Shown here one piece after another: positions 50,613 through 58,067 of a stretch of DNA of 64,000 bases. The notes below the pieces were generated by a model. The model was not told the DNA's origin, ran no database searches, and worked only from the letters and a program-made list of their open reading frames with translations. Within the stretch, counting starts at the first letter, position 1. Every line of letters begins with the position of its first letter. Location: contig NZ_VOHA01000013.1 of NCBI RefSeq assembly GCF_007859315.1, positions 124,001-188,000 of the forward strand, written 5' to 3'. The DNA comes from Reyranella sp. CPCC 100927 (GTDB lineage: Bacteria; Pseudomonadota; Alphaproteobacteria; Reyranellales; Reyranellaceae). Made by a program: the position numbers and the translations under genes.

Positions 50613-51167
50613 ATGTCGAACACGACGCAGGCTGAGGCCCCGGTGGCTGACCCGAATGCCACCGCCCTGGTGCAGTCGCTGACGCCGGAACTCGTACGCA
50701 CGTTGATGCAGGATCGCGGCTACCGCGTCGAACTGGCCGGTGATCGGGATCGCCCTCTGCTGCGGTCGGCGACCAACGGCGTGATGTTCGAGGTGCATTT
50801 CCTCAATGCGCTCCAAGACGCGAGTGGCCACGCCGACATGTCGTTCGGCGCCGTATTGCAGGTTCGGGGCACGCTGCCGCTGGAGCCGATCAACGGCTGG
50901 AACGGGCTGCGCCGGTTTTCCCGCCTGCATCTTCATAACGACCTGCTGGTGCTGAGCATGGACGTCAGCGTCCTGGGCGGTGTGACCAGCGCGTTCCTGC
51001 GCGCGCAGATCGAGATCTGGGATCTGCTGGTGCATGACTGCGTGTCGTACCTGCGGGACGCGTTGCAGCGCCTGGCGGCGCCAGCCGGGCTCAACGGCGC
51101 CGAGACGGCAACGATGCCGGGCAACATGCCGGCGGCGCCGGCGCAGGCTGCTGCAGTGTCGAACTGA
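50613..51167 (+). CDS. YbjN-domain protein
   Basis: 184-residue cytoplasmic-looking protein resembling the YbjN family (PF10722). The fold blocks are LTPELVRTLMQDRGYRVELA, VMFEVHFLNALQ and the WNGLRRFSRLHLHNDLLVLS helix-strand segment. No signal peptide or TM is seen. YbjN proteins are linked to fimbriae, motility and surface-protein regulation in enterobacteria and resemble type III chaperones in fold. Here it may be a chaperone or regulator of the adhesin locus. A start with AAAGGAG upstream at 50599-50605 is clear. A hairpin follows at 51175. Confidence 0.65.
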   Translation: MSNTTQAEAPVADPNATALVQSLTPELVRTLMQDRGYRVELAGDRDRPLLRSATNGVMFEVHFLNALQDASGHADMSFGAVLQVRGTLPLEPINGWNGLRRFSRLHLHNDLLVLSMDVSVLGGVTSAFLRAQIEIWDLLVHDCVSYLRDALQRLAAPAGLNGAETATMPGNMPAAPAQAAAVSN

Positions 51168-51174
51168 AGGGTTT

Positions 51175-51206
51175 CCAGCCGACGCCGATGGTGGTGCGTC
51201 GGCTGG
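51175..51206 (+). terminator. Hairpin ending the adhesin/porin operon
   Basis: CCAGCCGACGC (51175-51185) pairs with GCGTCGGCTGG (51196-51206), 10-nt loop, eight bases past the YbjN-like stop. No T-run, but its placement suggests the end of the export operon. Confidence 0.55.
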
Positions 51207-51259
51207 CCAGGTTCCCTTGCGTGTCTGCCGGGTCGTGTTTGAGGCGGACGCGTATGGGG

Positions 51260-51344
51260 CCGAGTGATTCCGGTGGAGAGCAGTGAACATCCTGCGGCCC
51301 TTTCCCCGAACCCGTTGGGCTCACTGTTCCCTGGAATCACTCGG
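51260..51344. repeat. Nested inverted repeat in the gap before the methyltransferase
   Basis: Outer arms CCGAGTGATTCC (51260-51271) / GGAATCACTCGG (51333-51344) enclose inner arms CAGTGA (51281-51286) / TCACTG (51321-51326). An 85-nt structured element lies 38 bases upstream of the GTG start of the next gene. It could be an RNA leader structure or a remnant of a mobile palindrome. Confidence 0.5.
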
Positions 51345-51382
51345 CAACCTTTTGGGCGGACAGACCTTGAAGGGGGCGAGAC

Positions 51383-53194
51383 GTGGCTGCCGAACTTCGC
51401 GAACTCGACGTGCTGGACCGCCCTGTGCGATCGGTGGCGACAGATGATTGGCGTCAACGCTTTCTGTCGACCTGCTCGTTTCGTGCCCCCGACCAGGTCG
51501 TGGACTCGGCTTGGCATCAGCATGCGCCCTTCGCGTTCTGGCTGATCGATAAGCTCAAGCCGCGCTTCTTGGTCGAATTGGGCGCGCATCGCGGCTTCTC
51601 CTATTTCGCCATGTGCCAGGGCGTTCGCATGGCGGGGGGCAGCGCGGCCGCGTTCGCGATCGATCATTGGAGCGGCGACGATCACGCCGGCCGCTATGGC
51701 GAGGACGTCTTCGCCGGCGTCGCGCGATACAACGCACAGCACTACAGCGATTTCTCGACCCTGATGCGAATGTCGTTCGCAGATGCCCGCCGGTACTTTG
51801 ACGACGGGTCGATCGATCTGCTGCACATCGATGGCCGGCACTACCACGATGACGTGAAGTCGGATTTCGAGACGTGGCTGCCCAAACTGTCCGACCGCGC
51901 CGTGGTTCTGTTCCATGACACCAATGTCCGTGAACGCGGCTTCGGCGTTCAGCGCTACTGGGCGGCGTTGTCCCAGCGTTACCCTAGCTTTGCCTTCGTG
52001 CACGGGCATGGTCTCGGTGTATTGGGCGTCGGCAAGGTTTTGCCACCTGCCGTGCGCGACCTGCTCGACGTGTCGGCGGATGAGGCGAGCGCATCGGCGA
52101 TCAAGTCGGCCTATGCCCGGCTCGGCGCGGCCGTTTCGGCCGACCATCGAACCAGCGAGGCAAGGGAAGCGGCCACGGCGGCGATGCGCGGCGAGATCGA
52201 TCAGGCCGCGACCGCGCTCGCGGAAGGACGCCGTCGGGCCGCAGAAATCTCGGCCCGCATGGCGGTTCTCGAAGCGCAGCGCACGGCAAGCCAGGCGCGG
52301 CATATGGATGAGCGGGCGCGGCAGGAAAGAACGATCGCGCGGCTGACGATGGAGCTGCGCGAGGCGCGTCGTGCGCAGCGCGAACTGGTTGATGACCGCC
52401 AATCCCTGAAGCGATCCTGGCTGTTCCGGGCGAACGGCGTATCGCTGGTAGTACGCCGCGGGCTCGCGGCCGTCGCCCGACGTTGGCGGCACGGCCGCAT
52501 CGAACCGCTCTTCGACGCGCGATGGTACCTCCACAAGAATCCCGACGTGGCCCGTGCTGCCGTCGATCCGTTTGGCCACTATCTGTCATGTGGCGCTGTC
52601 GAAAGGCGCGACCCGCACCCGCTATTCGACACAGCGTGGTACCTCGCCAGCAACCCCGACGTTGCCGCCAGCGACATCAATCCGCTGGTCCACTATGCGC
52701 GCCACGGCGGGCTCGAAGGGCGCAGCCCGCATCCTCTGATCGAGGCCCGCTGGTATCTCCAGCAGTATCCCGACGTGTCCGAGCGCGGCCTCAGTCCACT
52801 GGCGCATTACCTGATTGATCGCGCCGACAACAGTTGCGATCCGCATCCGCTGTTTGACACATCGTGGTATCTCGCCACCAATCCCGACGTTGCGGCCAGC
52901 GGCGTCAATCCCCTCATCCACTTCGTCGAGCACGGTGCACGGGAGTTGCGCAAGCCGCATCCGCTGTTCGACTGCCGCTGGTACGTCGAGCAGTACCCGG
53001 ACGTCCTGCGCGAAGGCGTCAATCCGCTCGTGCACTATCTCAGCCATGGTGCCGGCGAAGGCCGCAATCCCAGCCCGATGTTCGATACCAACCGTTACCG
53101 GAGCCGGTATCTCGGTTCGGATCCGATCAACCCTCTGGTGCACTATGCCCTGATCGGGGCGAGCAAGGGCCTTAGCCCGAGCTCGCCACACTGA
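51383..53194 (+). CDS. SAM methyltransferase with coiled coil and six C-terminal repeats
   Basis: 603-residue modular protein. The N-terminal class I methyltransferase (residues ~1-230) has the SAM motif FLVELGAHRGFSYFAMCQ, then AFAIDHWSGDDHAGRYGEDV and the block DLLHIDGRHYHDDVKSDFET with VVLFHDTNVRERGFG. This is the type often linked to polysaccharide or glycan modification. A coiled coil follows (ARMAVLEAQRTASQARHMDE). Six ~38-residue repeats follow from residue ~374 (consensus PHPLFDxxWYLxxNPDVxxxxxNPLxHYxxHG). The GTG start at 51383 has AAGGGGG upstream. A role in modifying surface glycans or the adhesin is inferred. Confidence 0.82.
   Translation: MAAELRELDVLDRPVRSVATDDWRQRFLSTCSFRAPDQVVDSAWHQHAPFAFWLIDKLKPRFLVELGAHRGFSYFAMCQGVRMAGGSAAAFAIDHWSGDDHAGRYGEDVFAGVARYNAQHYSDFSTLMRMSFADARRYFDDGSIDLLHIDGRHYHDDVKSDFETWLPKLSDRAVVLFHDTNVRERGFGVQRYWAALSQRYPSFAFVHGHGLGVLGVGKVLPPAVRDLLDVSADEASASAIKSAYARLGAAVSADHRTSEAREAATAAMRGEIDQAATALAEGRRRAAEISARMAVLEAQRTASQARHMDERARQERTIARLTMELREARRAQRELVDDRQSLKRSWLFRANGVSLVVRRGLAAVARRWRHGRIEPLFDARWYLHKNPDVARAAVDPFGHYLSCGAVERRDPHPLFDTAWYLASNPDVAASDINPLVHYARHGGLEGRSPHPLIEARWYLQQYPDVSERGLSPLAHYLIDRADNSCDPHPLFDTSWYLATNPDVAASGVNPLIHFVEHGARELRKPHPLFDCRWYVEQYPDVLREGVNPLVHYLSHGAGEGRNPSPMFDTNRYRSRYLGSDPINPLVHYALIGASKGLSPSSPH
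52499..53188 (+). repeat. Six tandem 114-bp coding repeats
   Basis: Six degenerate 38-codon units within the methyltransferase gene. Each contains an LFD-x-x-WYL core, then NPDV or YPDV, then NPL-x-HY and an often charged HG-x-x-E-x-R tail. The last unit is partly decayed (TNRYRSRYLG instead of WYL..NPDV). They are a protein-level repeat rather than DNA-identical copies. Confidence 0.8.
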
Positions 53195-53218
53195 TCATCC
53201 CAAGGAGCGCCGGTAGCA

Positions 53219-53929
53219 TCAGTGGATGTCGGCCGAGTCCTTCATCGCCTTGGCAAGCTTTTCGAAGCTGAAGCCTTTCTTCTTCGAAGCGTTGATGATC
53301 ACTGACTCGCGCCGGCCCAAAAGCTTGGCGGCATCAGCGATCTTCTTGGCGACATCGAGCGGGATCACCACGGCGCCATGCATGTCAGCATGGATCAGGT
53401 CGCCCGACTGGGCCGACATGCCGCTGATGCTGACGGGCACGCCGACGTCGACGACGTGCACGTGGGCGTGGCTCGGCATCACGTTGCCGGCCAGCATCTG
53501 AAAGCCCTTGGCGTTCATCGGGATGTCACGCACCGAGCCGTTGGTGATCACGCCCAGCGCACCCAGGCCGCGATGCACATGGCTGTTCACCTCGCCCCAG
53601 AACGAGCCGTAACCGGGCAGGGCATCGAGATCCTGCAGCAGGATCACCGACGGCTTGGGGCCTTTGTCGACATACTCATACCAGCGCAGGCGCATGGCGC
53701 GGTCATCCGCGGGCGTGCGGAACGACGGTTCGGCGGCGCGGATCGTACCGGTGCGGGCGAAGCCGACAATGGGCGGCAGGTTGGGATAAAGGCAGCGCAG
53801 CGGCTGGGTGTTGTAGCCATGAAGGCGCCGTTGCGGCGCCACCAGTTCCAACGCGTTGCACACTGTCGGCGTGTCGAGCGCCTTGAGCGCCCGGAAATCC
53901 GCCGCCGTCAGCGTCACTTTCTCTGCCAT
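53219..53929 (-). CDS. RraA-like / HMG-CHA aldolase family protein
   Basis: 236-residue member of the RraA-like fold. The active-site motif GALGVITNGSVRDIP (GxxxxxxRD type) is intact, with SVILLQDLDALPGYGSFWGE, MPSHAHVHVVDVGVPVSI and DLIHADMHGAVVIPLD. Its length (longer than the ~160 aa RNase E inhibitor RraA) favours a 4-hydroxy-4-methyl-2-oxoglutarate-type aldolase or decarboxylase. The ATG at 53929 follows GGGAGAC. It is divergent from the PhyH gene across 162 bp. Substrate is unknown. Confidence 0.85.
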   Translation of the reverse strand: MAEKVTLTAADFRALKALDTPTVCNALELVAPQRRLHGYNTQPLRCLYPNLPPIVGFARTGTIRAAEPSFRTPADDRAMRLRWYEYVDKGPKPSVILLQDLDALPGYGSFWGEVNSHVHRGLGALGVITNGSVRDIPMNAKGFQMLAGNVMPSHAHVHVVDVGVPVSISGMSAQSGDLIHADMHGAVVIPLDVAKKIADAAKLLGRRESVIINASKKKGFSFEKLAKAMKDSADIH

Positions 53930-54091
53930 CAACCGTCTCCCGTTCGTCCACACGCTTACTGTCGTGGGCTTTGGAAAATAGGCTGCGGGCTGTCGTGGCG
54001 GCAAGCGCAACCCCGCATGGCTTGCCTGCATCTGCCCCTTGCATCGCGCCAGCCGCCGCCGGACACTGCGGCAAACCCTGGGAGGGGTGCC

Positions 54092-54970
54092 ATGGCGGTT
54101 CTTTCGCAAGCGCAGATCGATGATTTCCGGCGCGATGGCTACCTGGTAGCGCCCGATGCGGTGAGCCCGGCGCAGCTCGCCGCGCTGCGTGCCGAGATCG
54201 CCGCCTGGGTCGAGAAGAGCCGCGCGCATCGCACCCCGTTCGGGCCACCCACGGTCGACGGCCGGCCACGCTTTGACATGGGTACGGAACACAGCGCCGA
54301 GAAGCCGGCACTGCGGCGTATCAACAACCCGTCGGACATCTCGGCAGCCTATCTCGACGTCATGCGCCAGAGCCGCATGACCGACATGGTGGCCGACCTG
54401 ATCGGACCCGACGTGAAGTTCCATCACTGCAAGATCAACCTCAAGCTGACCGGCGCCAAGACCGAGGTGCTCTACCATCAGGATTTCGCCTACACGCCGC
54501 ACACCAACGACGACATCGTGACGGCACTGCTGTTCCTGGACGATATCGACGCGACCAACGGCGCGCTGACCGTGGCGCCGGGTTCGCACAAGGGCCCGGT
54601 CTATTCGCTGTTCGACGGCGATACCTTCACCGGCGCCGTGGCGCCCTCCGTCGAGGCCGAGCTGCTGGCCAGGAGTGTGCCGTGCTACGGCCCGGCCGGC
54701 AGCGTCTGCCTGATGCACACCCGGCTGGCGCACGGCTCGACGGCCAACCGCGGCAGCACAGCGCGCGGCCTCTACATCTGCGTCTACACTGCTGCCGACG
54801 CCGTTCCACTGGCGCGCAACCCCATGCCCAGCCTGCACGAGGGCGAGATCGTGCGTGGCAAGCCGGCCCGCACGGCGCGCCTGACCCAGGGCCTGGTCGA
54901 GCTGCCGCAGCAACCCAAGTCGGCGTCGTTCTTCACTGTGCAAGGTCAGGCCTCGGCGACCTCGGCCTGA
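54092..54970 (+). CDS. Phytanoyl-CoA dioxygenase (PhyH) family protein
   Basis: 292-residue Fe(II)/2-oxoglutarate oxygenase. The HxD pair lies in VLYHQDFAYTPHTNDD and the distal His in VCLMHTRLAHGSTANRG, with the 2OG-binding Arg plausibly in STARGLYICVY. The N-terminal SQAQIDDFRRDGYLVAPDAV start is typical of the family. The ATG at 54092 follows GGAGGGG. The long open frame upstream of it is antisense to rraA. Substrates in this family range from acyl-CoAs to small metabolites, so none is assigned. The arginase-family gene follows 63 bp later. Confidence 0.88.
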   Translation: MAVLSQAQIDDFRRDGYLVAPDAVSPAQLAALRAEIAAWVEKSRAHRTPFGPPTVDGRPRFDMGTEHSAEKPALRRINNPSDISAAYLDVMRQSRMTDMVADLIGPDVKFHHCKINLKLTGAKTEVLYHQDFAYTPHTNDDIVTALLFLDDIDATNGALTVAPGSHKGPVYSLFDGDTFTGAVAPSVEAELLARSVPCYGPAGSVCLMHTRLAHGSTANRGSTARGLYICVYTAADAVPLARNPMPSLHEGEIVRGKPARTARLTQGLVELPQQPKSASFFTVQGQASATSA

Positions 54971-55033
54971 GGCCATGGAACCGCGTGGCCTGCAGACGGG
55001 TTATCCCGTCAGACAGGCACGGAGACGTGACAC

Positions 55034-55921
55034 ATGGCCGGCAAGCCGCGCGTGGTCGTCGAGGCACCCTCGATACTCGGTCTGTTTCCCAAAGGCGTTG
55101 AAACGCTGCCGGATGCGCTGCTGGCCGCTGGCCTGGCGCAGCGGCTGAATGCACGTCGTGCCGGGCGTGTCGAGCCGCCGCCTTATGACCCGCAACGCGA
55201 TCCCGACACGCTGCTGCTCAATCCCCAGGGCTTGGCGGAATACGCCGTGGCGCTCGCCGACACCGTCGGTGCGTTGGTGGACGATGGCGCATTCCCGGTC
55301 GTGCTGGGCGGCGACTGCTCGATTGTGCTGGGTAACCTGCTGGCGCTGCGCCGTCGTGGACGCTACGGACTGCTCTTTCTCGACGGGCATGCCGACTTCT
55401 ACCAGCCCGAAGCGGAACCCAACGGCGAGGCGGCGTCGATGGACCTGGCATTCGCCACCGGGCGTGGCCCGACCATCGTCACCGATATCGAAGGCCGCCG
55501 GCCGCTGGTGCGCGATGAAGACGTCGTCGTCTGGGGACGCCGTGACGCCGCCGTGGCAGCCGAATACGGCAGCCAGCGCGTCGAGGATACGCCGATCCGC
55601 CTGATCGACCTCGATGCGGTGCGGGCGAGGGGACCAGCCGCCGCGGCGGCGGAAGCCGTCAGCGATCTCGCGCGCGCTGACCTGGAAGGCTTCTGGATTC
55701 ACCTCGACGCCGATGTGCTCGACGACGCCGTGATGCCCGCGGTGGACTATCGCATGCCGGACGGTCTGACATGGGATGAACTCGCCACCGTCCTGCGCGC
55801 CGGTGTCGACAGCGGTCGTGCCGTCGGCATCAACATCACGGTCTTCAATCCCAGGCTTGACCCCGACGGTAGCATTGCGCGCACGCTCACCGACGTTCTG
55901 GTGCGTGGGCTGCACGTGTAG
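55034..55921 (+). CDS. Arginase/agmatinase-family hydrolase
   Basis: 295-residue ureohydrolase fold. All binuclear-manganese motifs are present: FPVVLGGDCSIVLGN, LLFLDGHADFYQPEAE (DxHxD) and FWIHLDADVLDDAVMPAVDY (DxDxxD). The substrate loop differs from true arginases, so agmatinase, formiminoglutamase or a guanidino-acid hydrolase is equally possible. It ends convergently with the polysaccharide deacetylase gene. The intervening space is the 30-bp inverted repeat. Confidence 0.88.
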   Translation: MAGKPRVVVEAPSILGLFPKGVETLPDALLAAGLAQRLNARRAGRVEPPPYDPQRDPDTLLLNPQGLAEYAVALADTVGALVDDGAFPVVLGGDCSIVLGNLLALRRRGRYGLLFLDGHADFYQPEAEPNGEAASMDLAFATGRGPTIVTDIEGRRPLVRDEDVVVWGRRDAAVAAEYGSQRVEDTPIRLIDLDAVRARGPAAAAAEAVSDLARADLEGFWIHLDADVLDDAVMPAVDYRMPDGLTWDELATVLRAGVDSGRAVGINITVFNPRLDPDGSIARTLTDVLVRGLHV

Positions 55922-55987
55922 TACCGACGATCGCTAGAGTGTGACTCAGGATCGTCATCCCGACAGCCTGTGATTTTATCGGCCCAC

Positions 55988-56079
55988 GCTGTCATCCCGA
56001 GCGCAGCGAGGGATCTTTCGATGCAGGTGCACCCGTGCGGCACTTTCGGAAGATCCCTCGCTGCGCTCGGGATGACAGC
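55988..56079. repeat. Perfect 30-bp inverted repeat with 32-nt spacer (MITE/REP-like)
   Basis: The left arm 55988-56017 begins GCTGTCATCCCGAGCGCAGC and the right arm 56050-56079 is its exact reverse complement. They lie between convergent genes. The core CGAGCGCAGCGAGGGATC is of the kind scattered through many alphaproteobacterial genomes. It can form a long hairpin and may end transcription from both sides. The rest of the 199-bp gap shows no gene. Confidence 0.85.
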
Positions 56080-56120
56080 GGGATCAGGGACGCGTGATTC
56101 CGGGTAGTAGCGTGGCCTGA

Positions 56121-56978
56121 TCACTCCGCGGCCCGGCGCTCGCCTTCGGCGCGCCAGGTACGCCATTCGGCCAGCGCCTGTTCCATGGTCATGAATACCG
56201 CGCCGTGCTCGAGCAGCTTCAGGATCAGGCGCTCCAGCATCATCATGCGATGACCGCGGCCGATGACGTGCGGATGGAACGTATAGGTCAGGATGCCGCG
56301 ATCGCGGATGCGTGTCATATAGACGAAGTCGTCGACGAAATTCTCCAGCACGTGTGTGGCGTTCGACAGGCCTTGCTGGATGGCGCCGTTGGGATTGCGC
56401 ATGTATTCGAAGTAGGGGAAGTCGTCGAGCGACCAGCTGATCGGCATCTCGACCAGGCTCGTCTCGCGGCCCCGCACGAAGGGGGTCTTCAGCTCGGCGA
56501 CGTCGCCCTGGCGCGCGAAGTAGCAGTCGTAGTCGTCGCCCATCAGTGAGCTGTCGTACTGGATGCCGTGCTTGAGCAGCAGTTCGATGGTGTGCGGGCT
56601 GAGGTCCCATGACGGTGAGCGGTAGCCGCGCGCGCCCCGGCCGCTGATCTTCTTGATCGCCTCGTTGCCGCGCACGATTTCCTCTTCTTCCTCAGCGCGC
56701 TCGACCGTCGCCGGTGGCCGGTGTGTCCAGCCGTGGTGGGCCAGCTCGTGGCCCGCGTCGACATAGGTCTCGACGCTTCGCCAGGCGCTCTCGATCGTAT
56801 GCCCTGGCGTGAAGAATGTCGCCTTGGCGTTGTAGCGTGCCAGCAAGTCGACGATGCGGGGAATGGCGACAATATCGAATTCGCCCCGTGAAATCGGTGT
56901 CGGCGTGGTCATGCCGCGGGCGATGAAGCCCGACATGTGGTCATGATCGAACGTCAGGCAGGCGATGTGTCGGCGCAT
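56121..56978 (-). CDS. Polysaccharide deacetylase (PgdA/PuuE-like)
   Basis: 285-residue NodB-fold deacetylase. The catalytic Asp region is CLTFDHDHMSGF, the zinc HxxxH is HHGWTHRPPAT, and YRSPSWDLSPHTIELLLKHG and VEMPISWSLDDFPYFEYMRN follow. The C-terminal His block is TYTFHPHVIGRGHRMMMLER. Length and motif order resemble the Helicobacter PgdA / allantoinase PuuE subgroup, whose members act on small or cyclic substrates as well as glycans. It has no signal peptide, which favours a cytoplasmic small-molecule role. The ABC operon lies divergently 270 bp upstream; that gap has no clear element besides the ribosome site of livG. Confidence 0.85.
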   Translation of the reverse strand: MRRHIACLTFDHDHMSGFIARGMTTPTPISRGEFDIVAIPRIVDLLARYNAKATFFTPGHTIESAWRSVETYVDAGHELAHHGWTHRPPATVERAEEEEEIVRGNEAIKKISGRGARGYRSPSWDLSPHTIELLLKHGIQYDSSLMGDDYDCYFARQGDVAELKTPFVRGRETSLVEMPISWSLDDFPYFEYMRNPNGAIQQGLSNATHVLENFVDDFVYMTRIRDRGILTYTFHPHVIGRGHRMMMLERLILKLLEHGAVFMTMEQALAEWRTWRAEGERRAAE

Positions 56979-57248
56979 GAGATCCTCCGTCTCTTGGTGG
57001 GATTGTCCTCGCCCGTTCGGCGCGGTGCAAGCTGTTGCGTTTCTGTGAACCGACGTTCATGATGTTTGTGGAGGCGACGTGCAAGCATGCGGCTCCACCG
57101 GATGAGGTTCGGGACAACGATCCCGCACAAAGCGCCCATACGGTGGATCCCTGGACGGGAGGATCTGGTGCCGAAAGATAGTGCAAGCCAACGCGCGGCT
57201 GGCGCGGGACGGACCGCTGCGCCCTCATCGGAGAGGGGATAGTAGCCG

Positions 57249-58067
57249 ATGTCGGCTGCCGAATCCCTCGCCGACCGTGGCGCCGCAGCGCCGATCCTGA
57301 CCGTTCAAGGTGTTTCCAAGAAATTCGGCGGCGTGACCGCGGTCCAGGATGTGTCGCTGGAGGTGCCGCGCGGCACCATCGTGTCCGTGATCGGTCCCAA
57401 TGGCGCGGGCAAAACGTCCCTGTTGAACATGATATCGGGCTTCTATCGTCCCGATACCGGCTCCATTGCGCTCGAGGGCTCTGCCATCACGGCGCTGCGT
57501 CCCAGCCAGGTGGCGGCACGGGGCATTGCGCGCACGTTCCAGAACATCGCGCTCTTCAGCGGGCTGACCGTGCTCGATAACCTGATGCTGGGCCGCCACG
57601 TGCACATGCGCTCGGGCGTGTTTGCCAGTGCGCTCTATTGGGGGCCGGCGCGCCGTGAGGAGATCGCACACCGCCAGCGCTGCGAGGAGATCATCGAGTT
57701 CCTCAAGCTGCAGGATCTGCGCAAGCAGCAGACCGGCGCGCTGTCCTATGGCCTGCGCAAGCGCGTCGAGCTGGGCCGCGCGCTGGCACTGGAGCCCAAG
57801 GTGCTGCTGCTCGACGAGCCGATGGGCGGCATGAACCAGGATGAGAAAGAGGACATGGCGCGCTTCGTGCTCGACGTGAATATCGAGCGCAACGTCACCG
57901 TGGTGCTGATCGAACACGACATGGGCGTGGTGATGGATATCTCCGATCGCGTCGTGGTTCTCGACCGCGGCCGGCGCATCGGTGGCGGCACGCCCGAGGA
58001 GGTGCAGCGCAGTCCGGCCGTCATCCAGGCGTATCTTGGCACGACGAAAGGGGGCGGCCAGACATGA
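57249..58067 (+). CDS. Branched-chain-amino-acid-type ABC ATPase (LivG)
   Basis: 272-residue ATPase opening the operon. Walker A is GPNGAGKTSLLNMISG, the Q-loop is IARTFQNIALFSGLTVLDN, the signature region is GALSYGLRKRVELGRALAL and Walker B is VLLLDEPMGGMNQDEKED (an unusual GMN in place of the common GLN). VVLIEHDMGVVMDISDRV follows. The ATG follows GGAGAGGGGATAGTAGCCG. The stop overlaps the next start (ATGA). The partner ATPase LivF is the last gene in the window. Confidence 0.92.
   Translation: MSAAESLADRGAAAPILTVQGVSKKFGGVTAVQDVSLEVPRGTIVSVIGPNGAGKTSLLNMISGFYRPDTGSIALEGSAITALRPSQVAARGIARTFQNIALFSGLTVLDNLMLGRHVHMRSGVFASALYWGPARREEIAHRQRCEEIIEFLKLQDLRKQQTGALSYGLRKRVELGRALALEPKVLLLDEPMGGMNQDEKEDMARFVLDVNIERNVTVVLIEHDMGVVMDISDRVVVLDRGRRIGGGTPEEVQRSPAVIQAYLGTTKGGGQT

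Noticed and set aside
55988-56079. CRISPR-like or att-site interpretation of the 30-bp repeat
   Set aside because: Arms are inverted, not direct, with a single spacer, and no cas or integrase gene is near.
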